Shown: positions 1 to 8,555, numbered from the stretch's first letter. The stretch is DNA of 54,020 bases from an uncultured Ruminiclostridium sp. (GCA_910588335.1 CAJUQV010000016.1:1-54020); one strand, 5' to 3'. Notes: a model not told the origin generated them from the sequence alone. Numbers and translations: made by a program.

Positions 1-150
1 TATTTTAGCATGTTTTAGCTGTTTTGTACAGTTTTACGTGAACACGCTCTAGTATCTATCTATACATTTTATAAATGGATTTTTAGCTATCTATATACGC
101 ACAGGAAAACAAATTCGGTTAATTTATATCAAAAGAATAGATTATATATT

Positions 151-687
151 ATGGCAAGTCTAACTTTAAATTTCAAAACGACTGCCATAATAAATACAGT
201 TTTTTGCGTGTGTTTTCTGTTCTCTGTATCATCTTTTTTTGTTGGAATGCTGATGTTACAACCGGAGATTCGACTTTTTGATACAGATCAACAAAAATGG
301 ATGGGACTTGCGCAAATATGTATTTGTATTGTTTTTGCGATAATTTACTTTTCGATATTATCATTGCAGCAAATTATCGAACTGCGACAGGATGCAAAAA
401 ATAATCAGATATTGCGTTGTATTGGAAAAAACAACAGGCAAATAGAAACTCTTGTGAACCGGATTATAGCAATTAAATTTACTTCTCCAATGATAATGGC
501 TTTAATAATATTTTTATTCTGTATACCATTGTTGAATGTAAAAATGAACTTAATATTACCAATAACAATGCACAATATTGTTTGGGGATTTGCCGGTGAG
601 TTTTTCTTATATACATTGTTTTTTTATGTCTGCTATTTTTTAGTTGTTAATACTATGAGCAAACAATATATAAAATCTATTAAATAA
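151..687 (+). CDS. FtsX-type ABC permease, C-terminal fragment
   Basis: The 178-residue product has four hydrophobic segments (about residues 11-34, 50-70, 110-126 and 143-165). After the second comes a charged stretch, LRQDAKNNQILRCIGKNNRQ, which is the cytoplasmic loop typical of FtsX/BceB permeases (a regulator of lipid- or peptide-export ABC transporters). A normal member is 400-650 residues, so only the last third is here. The frame is open upstream only to the stop at 16-18 and that part does not look like protein. There is no good ribosome binding site before the ATG and no ATPase gene nearby. Base composition is more AT-rich than the neighbours. I read it as a remnant of a transferred or decayed transporter; a short, still expressed membrane protein is possible. 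Confidence 0.5.
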   Translation: MASLTLNFKTTAIINTVFCVCFLFSVSSFFVGMLMLQPEIRLFDTDQQKWMGLAQICICIVFAIIYFSILSLQQIIELRQDAKNNQILRCIGKNNRQIETLVNRIIAIKFTSPMIMALIIFLFCIPLLNVKMNLILPITMHNIVWGFAGEFFLYTLFFYVCYFLVVNTMSKQYIKSIK

Positions 688-723
688 AGAATGTTGGATA
701 AATATACTACCTAAATCTGCCGC

Positions 724-823
724 ACGACGGCAAAAGAAAAAAGCCGTCGTACAGCAGAGGTGTTTTTACACGCCTATTCATACATGGCGGCTTTTGAGAA
801 ATCGAAGCCGCCGTTTCTTTTTT
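724..823 (+). terminator. Two hairpins, the second a rho-independent terminator
   Basis: ACGACGGC (724-731) pairs with GCCGTCGT (743-750). GGCGGCTT (786-793) pairs with AAGCCGCC (805-812) and is followed by a T-rich tract (814-823). The second is a standard terminator for transcripts coming from the permease fragment. Confidence 0.65.
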
Positions 824-857
824 AGCCTCTCAAGAAATGACGCGGTTCAATGTTATC

Positions 858-894
858 CAATCTTTAATCAAGTTGTAGAATTGATTAAAGACTG
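858..894. repeat. Solo hairpin module (AATCTTTAATCAA type)
   Basis: CAATCTTTAATCAA pairs with TTGATTAAAGACTG. The same hairpin is found alone at 35786-35829 and as one arm of the bipartite repeat at 39616-39702. The bases that follow (GCACTCTAAGCA) look like a decayed copy of the constant linker of that repeat. Confidence 0.7.
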
Positions 895-906
895 CACTCT
901 AAGCAA

Positions 907-1070
907 TAGGGCTTGTTTGAAAAATCGGAAACGCCGTCTTTTCGCCCCCAAACGGTCATCTTCTGCGTCAAAAAGCCTCGTCAAACGACAGTTTGACTGC
1001 GTTTTTTTCCTTGAAGCTAACCATTTTGGGGCAAAAATCCGTCATTCCCTCTATTTTCAAACAAGCCCTA
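907..1070. mobile_element. MITE-like element, family 1, copy 1
   Basis: A 164-bp non-coding element bounded by the perfect inverted repeats TAGGGCTTGTTTGAAAA and TTTTCAAACAAGCCCTA. A second copy lies inverted at 13685-13847 with the same interior. Both ends are TA, which fits insertion at a TA dinucleotide as in Tc1/mariner-IS630 derivatives. A 108-codon reading frame across it (794-1120) is an artefact of the repeat. Confidence 0.85.
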
Positions 1071-1120
1071 ATCTTTGGTTATCCATAATATTTGTCTATA
1101 CCTTGATCAAAGATTATTAA
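1069..1120. repeat. Hairpin repeat (CTAATCTTTG...TCAAAGATTA)
   Basis: Imperfect inverted repeat with interior TTTGTCTATACCTTGATC, shared with 24452-24507, 9057-9100 and 52922-52981. Its left end joins directly to the MITE, suggesting the MITE inserted into this repeat. Confidence 0.65.
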
Positions 1121-1128
1121 AATTATTC

Positions 1129-1156
1129 TTGAAATTTTTTAAATACTATGTATAAT
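1129..1156 (+). promoter_or_regulatory. Sigma-70-type promoter for the ECF sigma gene
   Basis: TTGAAA (1129-1134), 16-bp spacer, TATAAT (1151-1156), about 90 bases before the start codon. So the sigma gene appears to be read by the housekeeping polymerase; I see no obvious ECF-type -35 GGAAC motif. Confidence 0.6.
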
Positions 1157-1246
1157 TATAAAAAAATTTTGTTTTTATCCAATAAAACATGTTTTTAATC
1201 CGTTATAGTAAGTGAAAAGGGAAAACGCGGAAAGGAAATCTTTATT

Positions 1247-1753
1247 ATGACAGACAGCGAGCTCAGCTTAAAACTAAAAAATGTGTCCAAGGGTGATATC
1301 AAGGCATTTGAGGACATTTACAACGATATGAAAAAGCCTGTTATGACCGTTATAATGAGAGTGGTGGGAAACAGAGAAACGGCGGAGGATCTTCTTCAGG
1401 AGGTGTTCGTCAAACTTTACCGCTCTCCTCCAAAGGATGTTTCAAAGCCCAGAGCCTATATATTCAAAACCGCGGGAAATTTAGCCATTGACAGCCTAAG
1501 AGCCGAGAATCGGACGGTAAGTCTCGACGAGTGCGAGGGTTATATATATGCCGACGTTCCCGACAGCGGAGAAAAGCTGGATATTGAACGTGCGCTGGAT
1601 CAATTGGACGAGCCTAAGCGGCGGATAGTCACCCTTCATATAAACGCGGGATTAAAATTCCGCGAAATAGCGGAAATAATGGACATTCCCTTAGGTACGG
1701 CGATATGGAGATATAACGACGCCATAAAAAAGCTCAGGGAGCTGCTTTCCTGA
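1247..1753 (+). CDS. ECF-family RNA polymerase sigma factor
   Basis: A 168-residue protein with only sigma regions 2 and 4, the extracytoplasmic-function layout. Region 2 (about residues 15-65) includes AEDLLQEVFVKLYRSP, matching the -10 recognition helix neighbourhood. Region 4 (about 112-165) includes a helix-turn-helix, KFREIAEIMDIPLGTAIWRY. It redirects core polymerase to a small regulon. AAAGGAAA sits about 8 bases before the ATG. A typical anti-sigma gene is not next to it: the downstream product has a secretory signal and one C-terminal membrane segment, so if it controls the sigma factor it would do so through its roughly 45-residue cytoplasmic tail, which is speculation. Confidence 0.93.
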   Translation: MTDSELSLKLKNVSKGDIKAFEDIYNDMKKPVMTVIMRVVGNRETAEDLLQEVFVKLYRSPPKDVSKPRAYIFKTAGNLAIDSLRAENRTVSLDECEGYIYADVPDSGEKLDIERALDQLDEPKRRIVTLHINAGLKFREIAEIMDIPLGTAIWRYNDAIKKLRELLS

Positions 1754-1892
1754 TTTACCGAAATTCCCTTTTCGGAAAAATTACATTATCCGTATTATTG
1801 TGTTTTAAAATAATCACTGCCGGATGTCCCCCGCTTTTAATTAAGTTTACGGCTGGATTAAAGAGTGGTATTATATGGAAAAGGAGTTTGTT

Positions 1893-3302
1893 ATGAGTAA
1901 ATTAAATAAGATATTTTGTGCGCTTGCCATACTTTCCTCTTTTGCGCTGTTGTCGGGTACGGTGCTCGCTGAGTCGGAAAGGGAATCGGACGGAGTCTAT
2001 GCCTGTGAAACTGCTCAGGAGGAAAGCAATAATTTGCTTTCTGAGGACGAGGACGGTCAAGTGATTATCGGAGAGGGAAACGACGATTTTCCATCCGCCT
2101 ATATCGAAATGCCGGAGGGCCCCTGTCCTGATACAGTATATCCGGATGAAATAATGATCTCCCCTCCCTACGATCCCGACAGCGGGGAGCTGCCACCCGC
2201 CTCCGGCGAACCGCGGGAAATGTTTGCCGATTACGACAAAGGCAACGGCGATATCGAGGATATAATGGAATACTGGGAAACAAACGGCTATCCCGAATAT
2301 GTAAGCTTTATTTGCGATCAGGGGGTTGCGACCTATGACGTCGCCACACAAACCGAAACGGTTTATCACCTTTGGGAAATAGGTATAGCGGATATAAGCG
2401 AGGAGAAAAAGGATGAGATAAAGGCGCTTGTTTCCTCGGAACAGCATTTGTTCTTTACCCCCTGCACTTATAATCTGGAGGAGCGGAGAGGCGTCAAGGA
2501 GAAAATAGAGCGTGAATATCCCCTTGCCGAGGTTTCCCTTTCAAAATACGGTGAGGAAATCGAGGTTGTAATAAGCGGATATCCCGAAGATGAGTTAGAG
2601 GGAATCGAAGCCGATATACTTTCCTCGTTCGATGGGGAAAGCGGTATAATCAGAATACTTAAATCGGTTCCCACCATAGGTATACCGGAAATCGGAGTTT
2701 CAACCGCACCCGCCGTTTCCGAAGGCGTTCCCGAAACCGCTCCTGAAATCGGAGTGAACCCTGCGGATACGGAAGCGCCCGCCGTCGATTCCTCTCTCGA
2801 CCCCATAGGTACGGAGGAAGATGCTTTCGGTTCAGGCTCCGAAATTCTTCCAGAGCAGACGGCCATATCGTCGGCAGCCGACAATATTTACGGCGCCGAG
2901 GATGCTCCTTTGGACACGCCTCCGATTAATGACAATTTGCCTGATATAGACGCTGATAAGAAAGCAGATATTGAAAAGGCAAACAATCCCGAAGTAAGCG
3001 GAGCCATAAGCGAGATAGGCGCCGTTGCGGCAATGATAAACAACGAGAGTCAAAGAAGCGGCGAAGAAAGCCTTTGGATATGGATTTGCGCCGTTGCCGC
3101 CGCTGCCGCGGCTATAACCGCCGCGGTGATATTGGGAAGAAAACGCATGAGAACGGTAAGCCTTGCGGACGGCAGAGAGGTGTCCGAAGGCGGGAAAACG
3201 ACCAAAGCCGAGGTTGTCAAGGCGGTGGCCGAAAGCGAAGCGGAACCCTCGGAGAAGGTTTTCGGAGAGATTATCGAAAGGATAAACAAGGAAGAAAAGT
3301 AA
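1893..3302 (+). CDS. Secreted, C-terminally membrane-anchored acidic surface protein
   Basis: I do not recognise the family. ATG at 1893 is preferred over the in-frame ATG at 1875 because AAAGGAG lies 7 bases before it. A signal peptide (LNKIFCALAILSSFALLSG...LA) is followed by an acidic region, two short alpha/beta-like segments (about residues 110-240: VSFICDQGVATYDV and EVSLSKYGEEIEVVISGYPE), then a Pro/Ala/Glu/Ser-rich stalk (about 245-375). A transmembrane helix near residue 400 (WIWICAVAAAAAAITAAVIL) is followed by RKR and a charged cytoplasmic tail. The orientation is therefore outside-in. It follows the ECF sigma gene by 139 bases and probably belongs to its regulon; a role as a cell-envelope sensor or sigma-factor partner is inference. 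Confidence 0.7.
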   Translation: MSKLNKIFCALAILSSFALLSGTVLAESERESDGVYACETAQEESNNLLSEDEDGQVIIGEGNDDFPSAYIEMPEGPCPDTVYPDEIMISPPYDPDSGELPPASGEPREMFADYDKGNGDIEDIMEYWETNGYPEYVSFICDQGVATYDVATQTETVYHLWEIGIADISEEKKDEIKALVSSEQHLFFTPCTYNLEERRGVKEKIEREYPLAEVSLSKYGEEIEVVISGYPEDELEGIEADILSSFDGESGIIRILKSVPTIGIPEIGVSTAPAVSEGVPETAPEIGVNPADTEAPAVDSSLDPIGTEEDAFGSGSEILPEQTAISSAADNIYGAEDAPLDTPPINDNLPDIDADKKADIEKANNPEVSGAISEIGAVAAMINNESQRSGEESLWIWICAVAAAAAAITAAVILGRKRMRTVSLADGREVSEGGKTTKAEVVKAVAESEAEPSEKVFGEIIERINKEEK

Positions 3303-3319
3303 TAAGCGCTAATCAAAAG

Positions 3320-3349
3320 AACGCCCGTTGTGCCGGGCGTTCCTCTTTT
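3320..3349 (+). terminator. Rho-independent terminator
   Basis: AACGCCCG (3320-3327) pairs with CGGGCGTT (3334-3341), followed by TCCTCTTTT. It ends the surface-protein transcript and separates it from the convergent ABC operon. Confidence 0.85.
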
Positions 3350-3397
3350 AACTTAATATATATTTTTCAAATTACAAATCATCGGAATAATTTCCCA

Positions 3398-4591
3398 TCA
3401 TTTACTTTCCTTCCCCTTTTTAATGTGTGCCGCCAACAGCGCTCCGGCAATCAGCGCCAGAGCGAACAGCGCCTGAATGCCGATAGCCGACCATATGATT
3501 GCTTCGTTAAACACCGCTCCGTCCGCGCCGAATATCGAATTGTTTGCTTTTACGTACCAATAAGCGGGCAGAAATTTTGCGGCCATAAGAATATTTTCTC
3601 CCAAGAGCGACTGTGAGACAAATACTCCGCATAAAAACGCCATTCCCAGTCCCAGAACGTTGGAAACCATGGAGGTAATATAATTAGCCTTTTTTGCGGA
3701 CCCCGAGCTCAGTATTCCCACAAACGCCGACAGCGCCAGAGAAAACAGCATAAAGACCAGCATTTGAAGCAAGGAGTAAAGGCTGTGTTCGTTAAATAAG
3801 GTTCCGCCCGTGATTATGATTCCCGCTGCCAGAAGGACCCCCGCGGAGACTAAACATACCATGAACGCGCCGCAGATGATCTGTATCATATAAAGGACAG
3901 GTGAAACCGGAGCGCATAAGCTTCTTGCTTTTACGTCCTCGCTGAGGAAAGATGAAAAAGTGGGCACTAATATTCCCAATATCATCATCAGCATAATGTA
4001 AGGCATAAAGTTGTAAAACAGATAAGCCCCCGTGTTTTCCTTATCCCAGCCGTTGTCGGCGGAGAAGCTTTTTACCTCCACACCGTTTTCAAGCGTTTTT
4101 GCCGCTTCCCTGCACGCTTCCGCCGTATCATAGCCTACGGTTATATAAAGCCTTGCCGCTTCTATATAAGAATCTATAAAGCTTTCGGTGAACACCTCCG
4201 AGGCGCTTCCCGCTATTACCTGCGAGGATAAAAGATATTCCGTATCACCCGTGCTCAGCGCTTCCGCAAAACCCTTGTTTATTGTGAGGACATATTCCGC
4301 CTTTCGGTAATAAAGACTGTCCTGAACCGCGTTTTCCCTTTCAAAGTCTATATCCGTCATTTTTATGTTGGGGGAATTTTCGAGGTACTCTAAAAAGGCT
4401 CTGCTTTCCTCCGTATCGTCATTGTCGTTTACGGCAAGCAGTGTGACAAAGCTATCCGCGCTTGCCCCGCTTCCGTTAAGACCGCTTCTTTCCATCATAG
4501 TCATACCAAGGAGCACCGCGAACATCGCCATATACATTACCGCGACTCCCATATAAGATGGAATAAGTCTTAAATATGCTTTAAATACCAT
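3398..4591 (-). CDS. ABC-2 type transporter permease
   Basis: A 397-residue membrane protein with the ABC-2 layout: one N-terminal transmembrane helix (about 10-32), a large external domain (about 35-185) and five clustered helices (about 190-390). It is the last gene of a three-gene minus-strand operon behind a second ABC-2 permease and an ATPase, with only 17 bases between stop and start of the two permeases. The pair would form a heterodimeric exporter of drugs, lipids or peptides. The external domain matches YhgE/DUF-type insert topology only loosely; substrate unknown. Confidence 0.85.
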   Translation of the reverse strand: MVFKAYLRLIPSYMGVAVMYMAMFAVLLGMTMMERSGLNGSGASADSFVTLLAVNDNDDTEESRAFLEYLENSPNIKMTDIDFERENAVQDSLYYRKAEYVLTINKGFAEALSTGDTEYLLSSQVIAGSASEVFTESFIDSYIEAARLYITVGYDTAEACREAAKTLENGVEVKSFSADNGWDKENTGAYLFYNFMPYIMLMMILGILVPTFSSFLSEDVKARSLCAPVSPVLYMIQIICGAFMVCLVSAGVLLAAGIIITGGTLFNEHSLYSLLQMLVFMLFSLALSAFVGILSSGSAKKANYITSMVSNVLGLGMAFLCGVFVSQSLLGENILMAAKFLPAYWYVKANNSIFGADGAVFNEAIIWSAIGIQALFALALIAGALLAAHIKKGKESK

Positions 4592-4608
4592 ATTTCTCTC
4601 CTTATATA

Positions 4609-5757
4609 TTATATAGCTTTATATTTCCGCTTGCGCGTCATTATCATTGAGCCGGTCAGCAGTAGCGCGCACCATATAAGCAGTACCGCGATATTTGAAA
4701 TAAGCTTTTCATAGCTTCCGTAAACACATAGACTGTAAAAACAGTCCACGATCAGCGCCGCGGGGTTTATGCGGTTGAAAAGAGGAAAGCTTTCCTCAAT
4801 AAGCAGTCTCATACCACCGAACATAAGCCCGCTGAGAAAACACAGTCCGAGAGAACAGGCAAGCAGAAGCGCATTTTTTATTCCGTCCTTTAATCCTCCG
4901 ATTGAACCGATAAAACAGCCCATACTGTCTCCCACCACCGAGCTTAAAAAGTTTACGGCTATTATTACCCAAAAAGGAACGCCGAATTTTATGCCTAAAA
5001 TATATATAAGATATATCGAAGCTATGTTCAGGAAAATATTGTGTATCAGGATAGTGGCGATAAGAGAGGATAAAATATCTCCGAACTTGCTTACGGGGCT
5101 TATTTCGACTCTCGCGCCCAAAGCCGAAAGATTTGCCTGATGATTTATGGCGCAGTACATTCCCATCATCGACCCCATAAGTCCGCTCATTGCCAGAAGG
5201 TTGTAGAAATATTGAACATAGGGGTCATAGTTGGCGGAATTGGATTCGGAGCGGATATAATCCGTCTTTTGTTCCATCGCCTTTATTATTTGGGGTACTT
5301 TTTCGGGATTTGAAACTGCGGCCGCGCTGATTATCTTATAGCGGCTTTTAAAGCTGTCCAGTACCGATTTTACTATCCCCGATTTTATTCCCGCTCCCTC
5401 CGGTATTTCAAGGAAAATATCGCCGTCAACGCAGATTATAGCCTGCAATTCACCCTTTTCCATCAGCTCTTTTGCCTTTTTATCATCTTCGGTAACAATA
5501 TTAAACAGCGGCTTCTCCTCCGAATCGGGCTTTTCCGTTTCCGAAAGCGCTTTTATCATTTGGTCAAATCCCTCCGGCGCTGCCGTTCTTTTAATAACGG
5601 CAACCCGTATATCCGAATAATCCTGTTCGCTGTCCGCAAGGCTGCCGAACGCTACAAAAAACAGCGTACCCAATATCATCGGAAATCCCATAAGCCAGAA
5701 TACGACTATCTTATTGCGCAGAAGAGAAAAAATCTCATATTTTATACGGTTAAGCAT
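4609..5757 (-). CDS. ABC-2 type transporter permease
   Basis: A 382-residue protein with the same topology as the next gene: N-terminal helix FWLMGFPMILGTLFFVAFG, an external domain (about 40-180), then TM helices from about 185 to 375. The start codon shares one base with the stop codon of the ATPase gene at 5757, so the two are translationally coupled. Together with the ATPase and the second permease it forms a complete ABC-2 exporter. Confidence 0.88.
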   Translation of the reverse strand: MLNRIKYEIFSLLRNKIVVFWLMGFPMILGTLFFVAFGSLADSEQDYSDIRVAVIKRTAAPEGFDQMIKALSETEKPDSEEKPLFNIVTEDDKKAKELMEKGELQAIICVDGDIFLEIPEGAGIKSGIVKSVLDSFKSRYKIISAAAVSNPEKVPQIIKAMEQKTDYIRSESNSANYDPYVQYFYNLLAMSGLMGSMMGMYCAINHQANLSALGARVEISPVSKFGDILSSLIATILIHNIFLNIASIYLIYILGIKFGVPFWVIIAVNFLSSVVGDSMGCFIGSIGGLKDGIKNALLLACSLGLCFLSGLMFGGMRLLIEESFPLFNRINPAALIVDCFYSLCVYGSYEKLISNIAVLLIWCALLLTGSMIMTRKRKYKAI

Positions 5758-6707
5758 CAGTCCCTTAGCTCCTTTCCCGTTATCTCAAGGAAAACGTCGT
5801 TTAAGGTAGGAAGAAGCGAATACACTCTTCCCATCGGTATTTCCTCATTGTGCATATAATCCAGCAGTCTTGTAAGATTATGCTTTCCGCCGCTGTACAG
5901 CAAAGTCAGAGTCTTTCCGTCGTATCTGCATTCATAGGCGTGGGGCATACTTCTTGCCCCGTCAAGCTGCTCCTCGGTAAGCCCCGCCGCTTCCACTGAA
6001 ATGGTTTCGGTGTTCTTGATAAGCTTTTTAAGCTCCTGCTTGGTGCCCTCCGCAATGTTTCTGCCTTTGTCGATTATGGCGATTCGTGAACAGATCTGTT
6101 CCACCTCTTCCATATAATGAGAAGTATAAATAATGGTGGCGCCCTGCCTGTTAAGCTCCTCTATCCCCTCTAAAATCCTGTTTCGGCTTTGAGGGTCAAC
6201 CGCCACCGTAGGCTCGTCCATTATGATAAGTTTGGGCTTATGCGCAATGCCGCAGGCTATGTTCAGTCGGCGGAGAAGTCCCCCGGAAAGCTTTTTGGGG
6301 CGGAATTTTTCAAAGCCCTCCAGTCCCGCAAAGGCTATGGCTTCGTCAACACGCTGCTTTCGCAGCGCCTTGTCGGAAATATACAGCCCGCAGAAATAAT
6401 CTATGTTTTCCCTGACGTTAAGCTCGTCGAGAACCGCCACGTTCTGCATAACCACGCCTATGTTCCTTTTTACATCGGCGCAGAGCTTTTTTCCGAAAAC
6501 GGATATTTCGCCTTTATCGTAAGTAAGCAGTGATAAAATACAGTTTATTGCGGTGGTCTTACCCGACCCGTTAGGCCCCAGAAGCCCGAATATTTCTCCC
6601 TCTTTTATATCCAGCTCCAGATGATCGAGGGCGATAAGCTCTTTATAGCGTTTTACAAGCCGCTCCACCTTTACAACGGTTTCCATATTAAAAATCGATC
6701 CTTTCAT
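5757..6707 (-). CDS. ABC transporter ATP-binding protein
   Basis: A 316-residue nucleotide-binding subunit that energises the two permeases downstream. Walker A is GPNGSGKTT (about residue 43), signature LSGGLLRRLNIA, Walker B LIIMDEPTVAVDP and the switch histidine in IIYTSHYMEE are all intact. The CcmA-type C-terminal extension is the usual one for ABC-2 exporters. Two ATG codons are possible: 6707 (MKGSIF) or 6686 (METVVK). The second has AAAGGA about 12 bases upstream and fits the usual family N-terminus. A repeat pair occupies the promoter region, and a NarL-type sensor kinase is divergent, an arrangement seen for kinase-controlled ABC-2 exporters such as YvfTU/YvfRS. Confidence 0.93.
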   Translation of the reverse strand: MKGSIFNMETVVKVERLVKRYKELIALDHLELDIKEGEIFGLLGPNGSGKTTAINCILSLLTYDKGEISVFGKKLCADVKRNIGVVMQNVAVLDELNVRENIDYFCGLYISDKALRKQRVDEAIAFAGLEGFEKFRPKKLSGGLLRRLNIACGIAHKPKLIIMDEPTVAVDPQSRNRILEGIEELNRQGATIIYTSHYMEEVEQICSRIAIIDKGRNIAEGTKQELKKLIKNTETISVEAAGLTEEQLDGARSMPHAYECRYDGKTLTLLYSGGKHNLTRLLDYMHNEEIPMGRVYSLLPTLNDVFLEITGKELRD

Positions 6708-6727
6708 ATATTTTTCTTTCAGTAATT

Positions 6728-6837
6728 ATACTGTTAACCAATTAAAAATCGGAAAAATGGTTTTTAATCGGTTAACAGTGCTTCGGTTGTAATAACCGTT
6801 TTGACTATGATTTTATACTGTGTCAAAATGGTTATTA
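6728..6837. repeat. Bipartite hairpin repeat, copy A
   Basis: On the minus strand: hairpin TAATAACCATTTTGAC...GTCAAAACGGTTATTA, linker CAACCGAAGCACT, hairpin GTTAACC...GGTTAAC and end AGTAT. Both arms are nearly identical to copies B and C but the element is inverted relative to them. It lies in the promoter region of the ABC operon. Confidence 0.85.
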
Positions 6838-7009
6838 TAGCAATCCAAAAAAAGTTTAAACAAAATTACAAACAGTGTAAAAAACACAAGCTTTGGGGGC
6901 GTTGCCCCCGTCCTTCGGACTCCCCTACTTCCCTTTCGGAGTCCGAAAGGGAAGCGGAAAGGACAATTAGTCGCTTCGCTCCTATTTATCTTTTTATTGG
7001 ATTGCTATA
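6836..7009. mobile_element. MITE-like element, family 3
   Basis: About 174 bp bounded by TATAGCAATCCAA and its inverted copy TTGGATTGCTATA. The interior is non-coding and has a GC-rich palindromic part (GGGGGCGTTGCCCCC, and a hairpin around CTTTCGGAGTCCGAAAG). It abuts bipartite repeat copy A with a two-base overlap. Only one full copy is in the window, so the family is inferred from structure. Confidence 0.6.
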
Positions 7010-7041
7010 GTATTATTTTATCATTTTCACTTTTATGATAC

Positions 7042-7081
7042 AAGTGACAAAAGTAACATCTTCATATGACATTTGTCACTT
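7042..7081. promoter_or_regulatory. Dyad in the exporter/kinase divergent region
   Basis: AAGTGACAAA (7042-7051) and TTTGTCACTT (7072-7081) form a perfect 10-bp dyad with a 20-bp gap, about 90 bases before the kinase start. It is a plausible operator for a response regulator controlling the kinase and the divergent exporter. A single TGTCACTT pair also recurs near 21494-21505. Confidence 0.45.
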
Positions 7082-7170
7082 TTTTTGAAATAAGGTAAAT
7101 AAATGTGGATTTTCTCTCGGATTTATGGTAAAATTAGTTGGAAACATTTTTTGATCGGACGGATACCAAT

Positions 7171-8256
7171 ATGAAATATCTGACTGAAAAGCTGCTTATT
7201 CTGATACTATGCTTACTGTCGTTATACGGTAAGGAAATAACGCCCCGCGTATTGGCAGGCGGGCTTCTTGCCATTGCCGCCGCCTGTTTTTGTCAGGCGC
7301 TGGAAAAAAGAAAAAGCCCAAGGCTGGCGGGCGAGCTTTTCTACGGCGCGGCGGCGCTTGTTTTTCCCGAAATGTCCTTTTTCGCGGCGCTTCCTCTTTA
7401 CGAAGCGGCAAGGGCAAAGGACGCGGCGGGAATTGCGGTTATAATCTTAGGTGCCGCAAGAGGACTTTTCCTCTTTGGCGCCTCTCGCCTTATTCCATTT
7501 GCCGCCTGTATTTTGTCTGTATATCTGGCGTTCTGCGCTGTTTTTTCGGAACGCCGGCGGGTAAAGCTGATTGAAAGCCGAGACAACAGCGTTGAGCTGG
7601 AGCGGCTTTTAAAGCGCAGGAACAGAGAGCTTAAGGAAAATATGGAGTATGAGCTGAAAATAAACACCCTGAATGAGCGCAACCGAATAGCGAGAGAAAT
7701 ACACGATAACGTGGGACATATTCTTACCCGTTCCCTGCTCGGTACAGGGGCTTTGATAGCCGTCTGCCCAAAGGAACAGAAGGAACTGAGAGAGGGGCTT
7801 ATCGTGCTTAAGGACAATCTGAACTCCGCCATGGAAAGCGTAAGAAAAAGCGTTCATGATATAAGGGACGATTCTCTTGATCTGAAGATTACTCTTGACA
7901 AAATAGCCGCCGATCTTCGGAAAAGATTTAAAACGGAGTTAATATATGATATTAAGGGAGAAATGCCCGCTAAGATTAAAACGGCGTTTACCGCGATTCT
8001 TAGGGAGGCGGCGTCGAATATTTTAAGGCACAGCAGCGGAAACAAAGTGCAGATAACCGTAAGGGAACATCCGGCTTTATATCAGCTTATTATTTACGAT
8101 AACGGCAGCGGGGGGAAAGTATCGGGAACCGGAATGGGTCTTGACGATATGCGGCAGAGGGCGGAGGATCTTAACGGGATATTCAGGGTTGATTCGGAGA
8201 AGGGGTTTACTGTGTTTGTTTCTGTGAAAAAAGGGATTATGAGTCAGCATATTTGA
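7171..8256 (+). CDS. Orphan NarL/DesK-type sensor histidine kinase
   Basis: A 361-residue kinase. The first ~140 residues are five or six transmembrane helices with almost no external loops, the layout of DesK-, ComP- and AgrC-like sensors. The dimerisation/phosphoacceptor motif is NRIAREIHDNVGH (HisKA_3), the N-box is REAASNILRHSSG, and the ATP lid is DNGSGG...GTGMGLDDMRQRAEDL. A TTG at 7138 would add 11 residues; neither start has a strong ribosome binding site. No response regulator gene adjoins it, which is unusual for this class: upstream is the divergent ABC-2 exporter and downstream the micro-ORF locus. It could regulate either, through a regulator encoded elsewhere. Confidence 0.9.
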   Translation: MKYLTEKLLILILCLLSLYGKEITPRVLAGGLLAIAAACFCQALEKRKSPRLAGELFYGAAALVFPEMSFFAALPLYEAARAKDAAGIAVIILGAARGLFLFGASRLIPFAACILSVYLAFCAVFSERRRVKLIESRDNSVELERLLKRRNRELKENMEYELKINTLNERNRIAREIHDNVGHILTRSLLGTGALIAVCPKEQKELREGLIVLKDNLNSAMESVRKSVHDIRDDSLDLKITLDKIAADLRKRFKTELIYDIKGEMPAKIKTAFTAILREAASNILRHSSGNKVQITVREHPALYQLIIYDNGSGGKVSGTGMGLDDMRQRAEDLNGIFRVDSEKGFTVFVSVKKGIMSQHI

Positions 8257-8349
8257 TTAAAATTAGAACGCGGTATCGTTAAAGTGTACAAATCTGTTTA
8301 AAAAGTTTCTGTTTTGCTTATTTGTTTTTTACGAAAAACGGAAAATCTA

Positions 8350-8378
8350 TTGACATTGGTCGAGCAAATGTGTATAAT
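8350..8378 (+). promoter_or_regulatory. Consensus promoter of the micro-ORF locus
   Basis: TTGACA (8350-8355), 17-bp spacer, TATAAT (8373-8378): a perfect match to the vegetative consensus. It lies 94 bases after the kinase stop codon and 48 bases before the first micro-ORF, so the locus has its own strong promoter. Confidence 0.85.
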
Positions 8379-8425
8379 ATAATTATACTTAACCGAAAGG
8401 AAAATAAAAAGAAAGGAGTTTTAAA

Positions 8426-8470
8426 ATGTCGGAGCTCTTAAAAATATCGATTCAAAACGGTCCGCCTTGA
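8426..8470 (+). CDS. Micro-ORF 1, 14-residue peptide
   Basis: AAAGGAG (8412-8418) lies 7 bases before an ATG that opens a 14-codon frame: MSELLKISIQNGPP, then TGA. The perfect promoter upstream, ideal ribosome binding site and a paralogous frame 86 bases later make translation likely. The peptide ends Gly-Pro-Pro-stop, a context known to slow termination. It is too short for a conventional protein; it could be a signalling peptide, a RiPP-like precursor or a leader peptide. I recognise no family. Confidence 0.6.
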   Translation: MSELLKISIQNGPP

Positions 8471-8555
8471 TACAAGGTTTTTATTTAACGATTTTAATTA
8501 AAACAAACCGGCTGCTTGTTTACGTTAAAGGCAATATTGAAGAAAGGAGATTACT

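Noticed and set aside
794..1120. 108-codon plus-strand frame
   Set aside because: It runs through a hairpin repeat and the family-1 MITE; the matching frame at 13628-13846 comes from the second MITE copy. Not a gene.
6801..7010. 69-codon plus-strand frame
   Set aside because: Spans repeat copy A and the family-3 MITE; no ribosome binding site and no protein-like composition.
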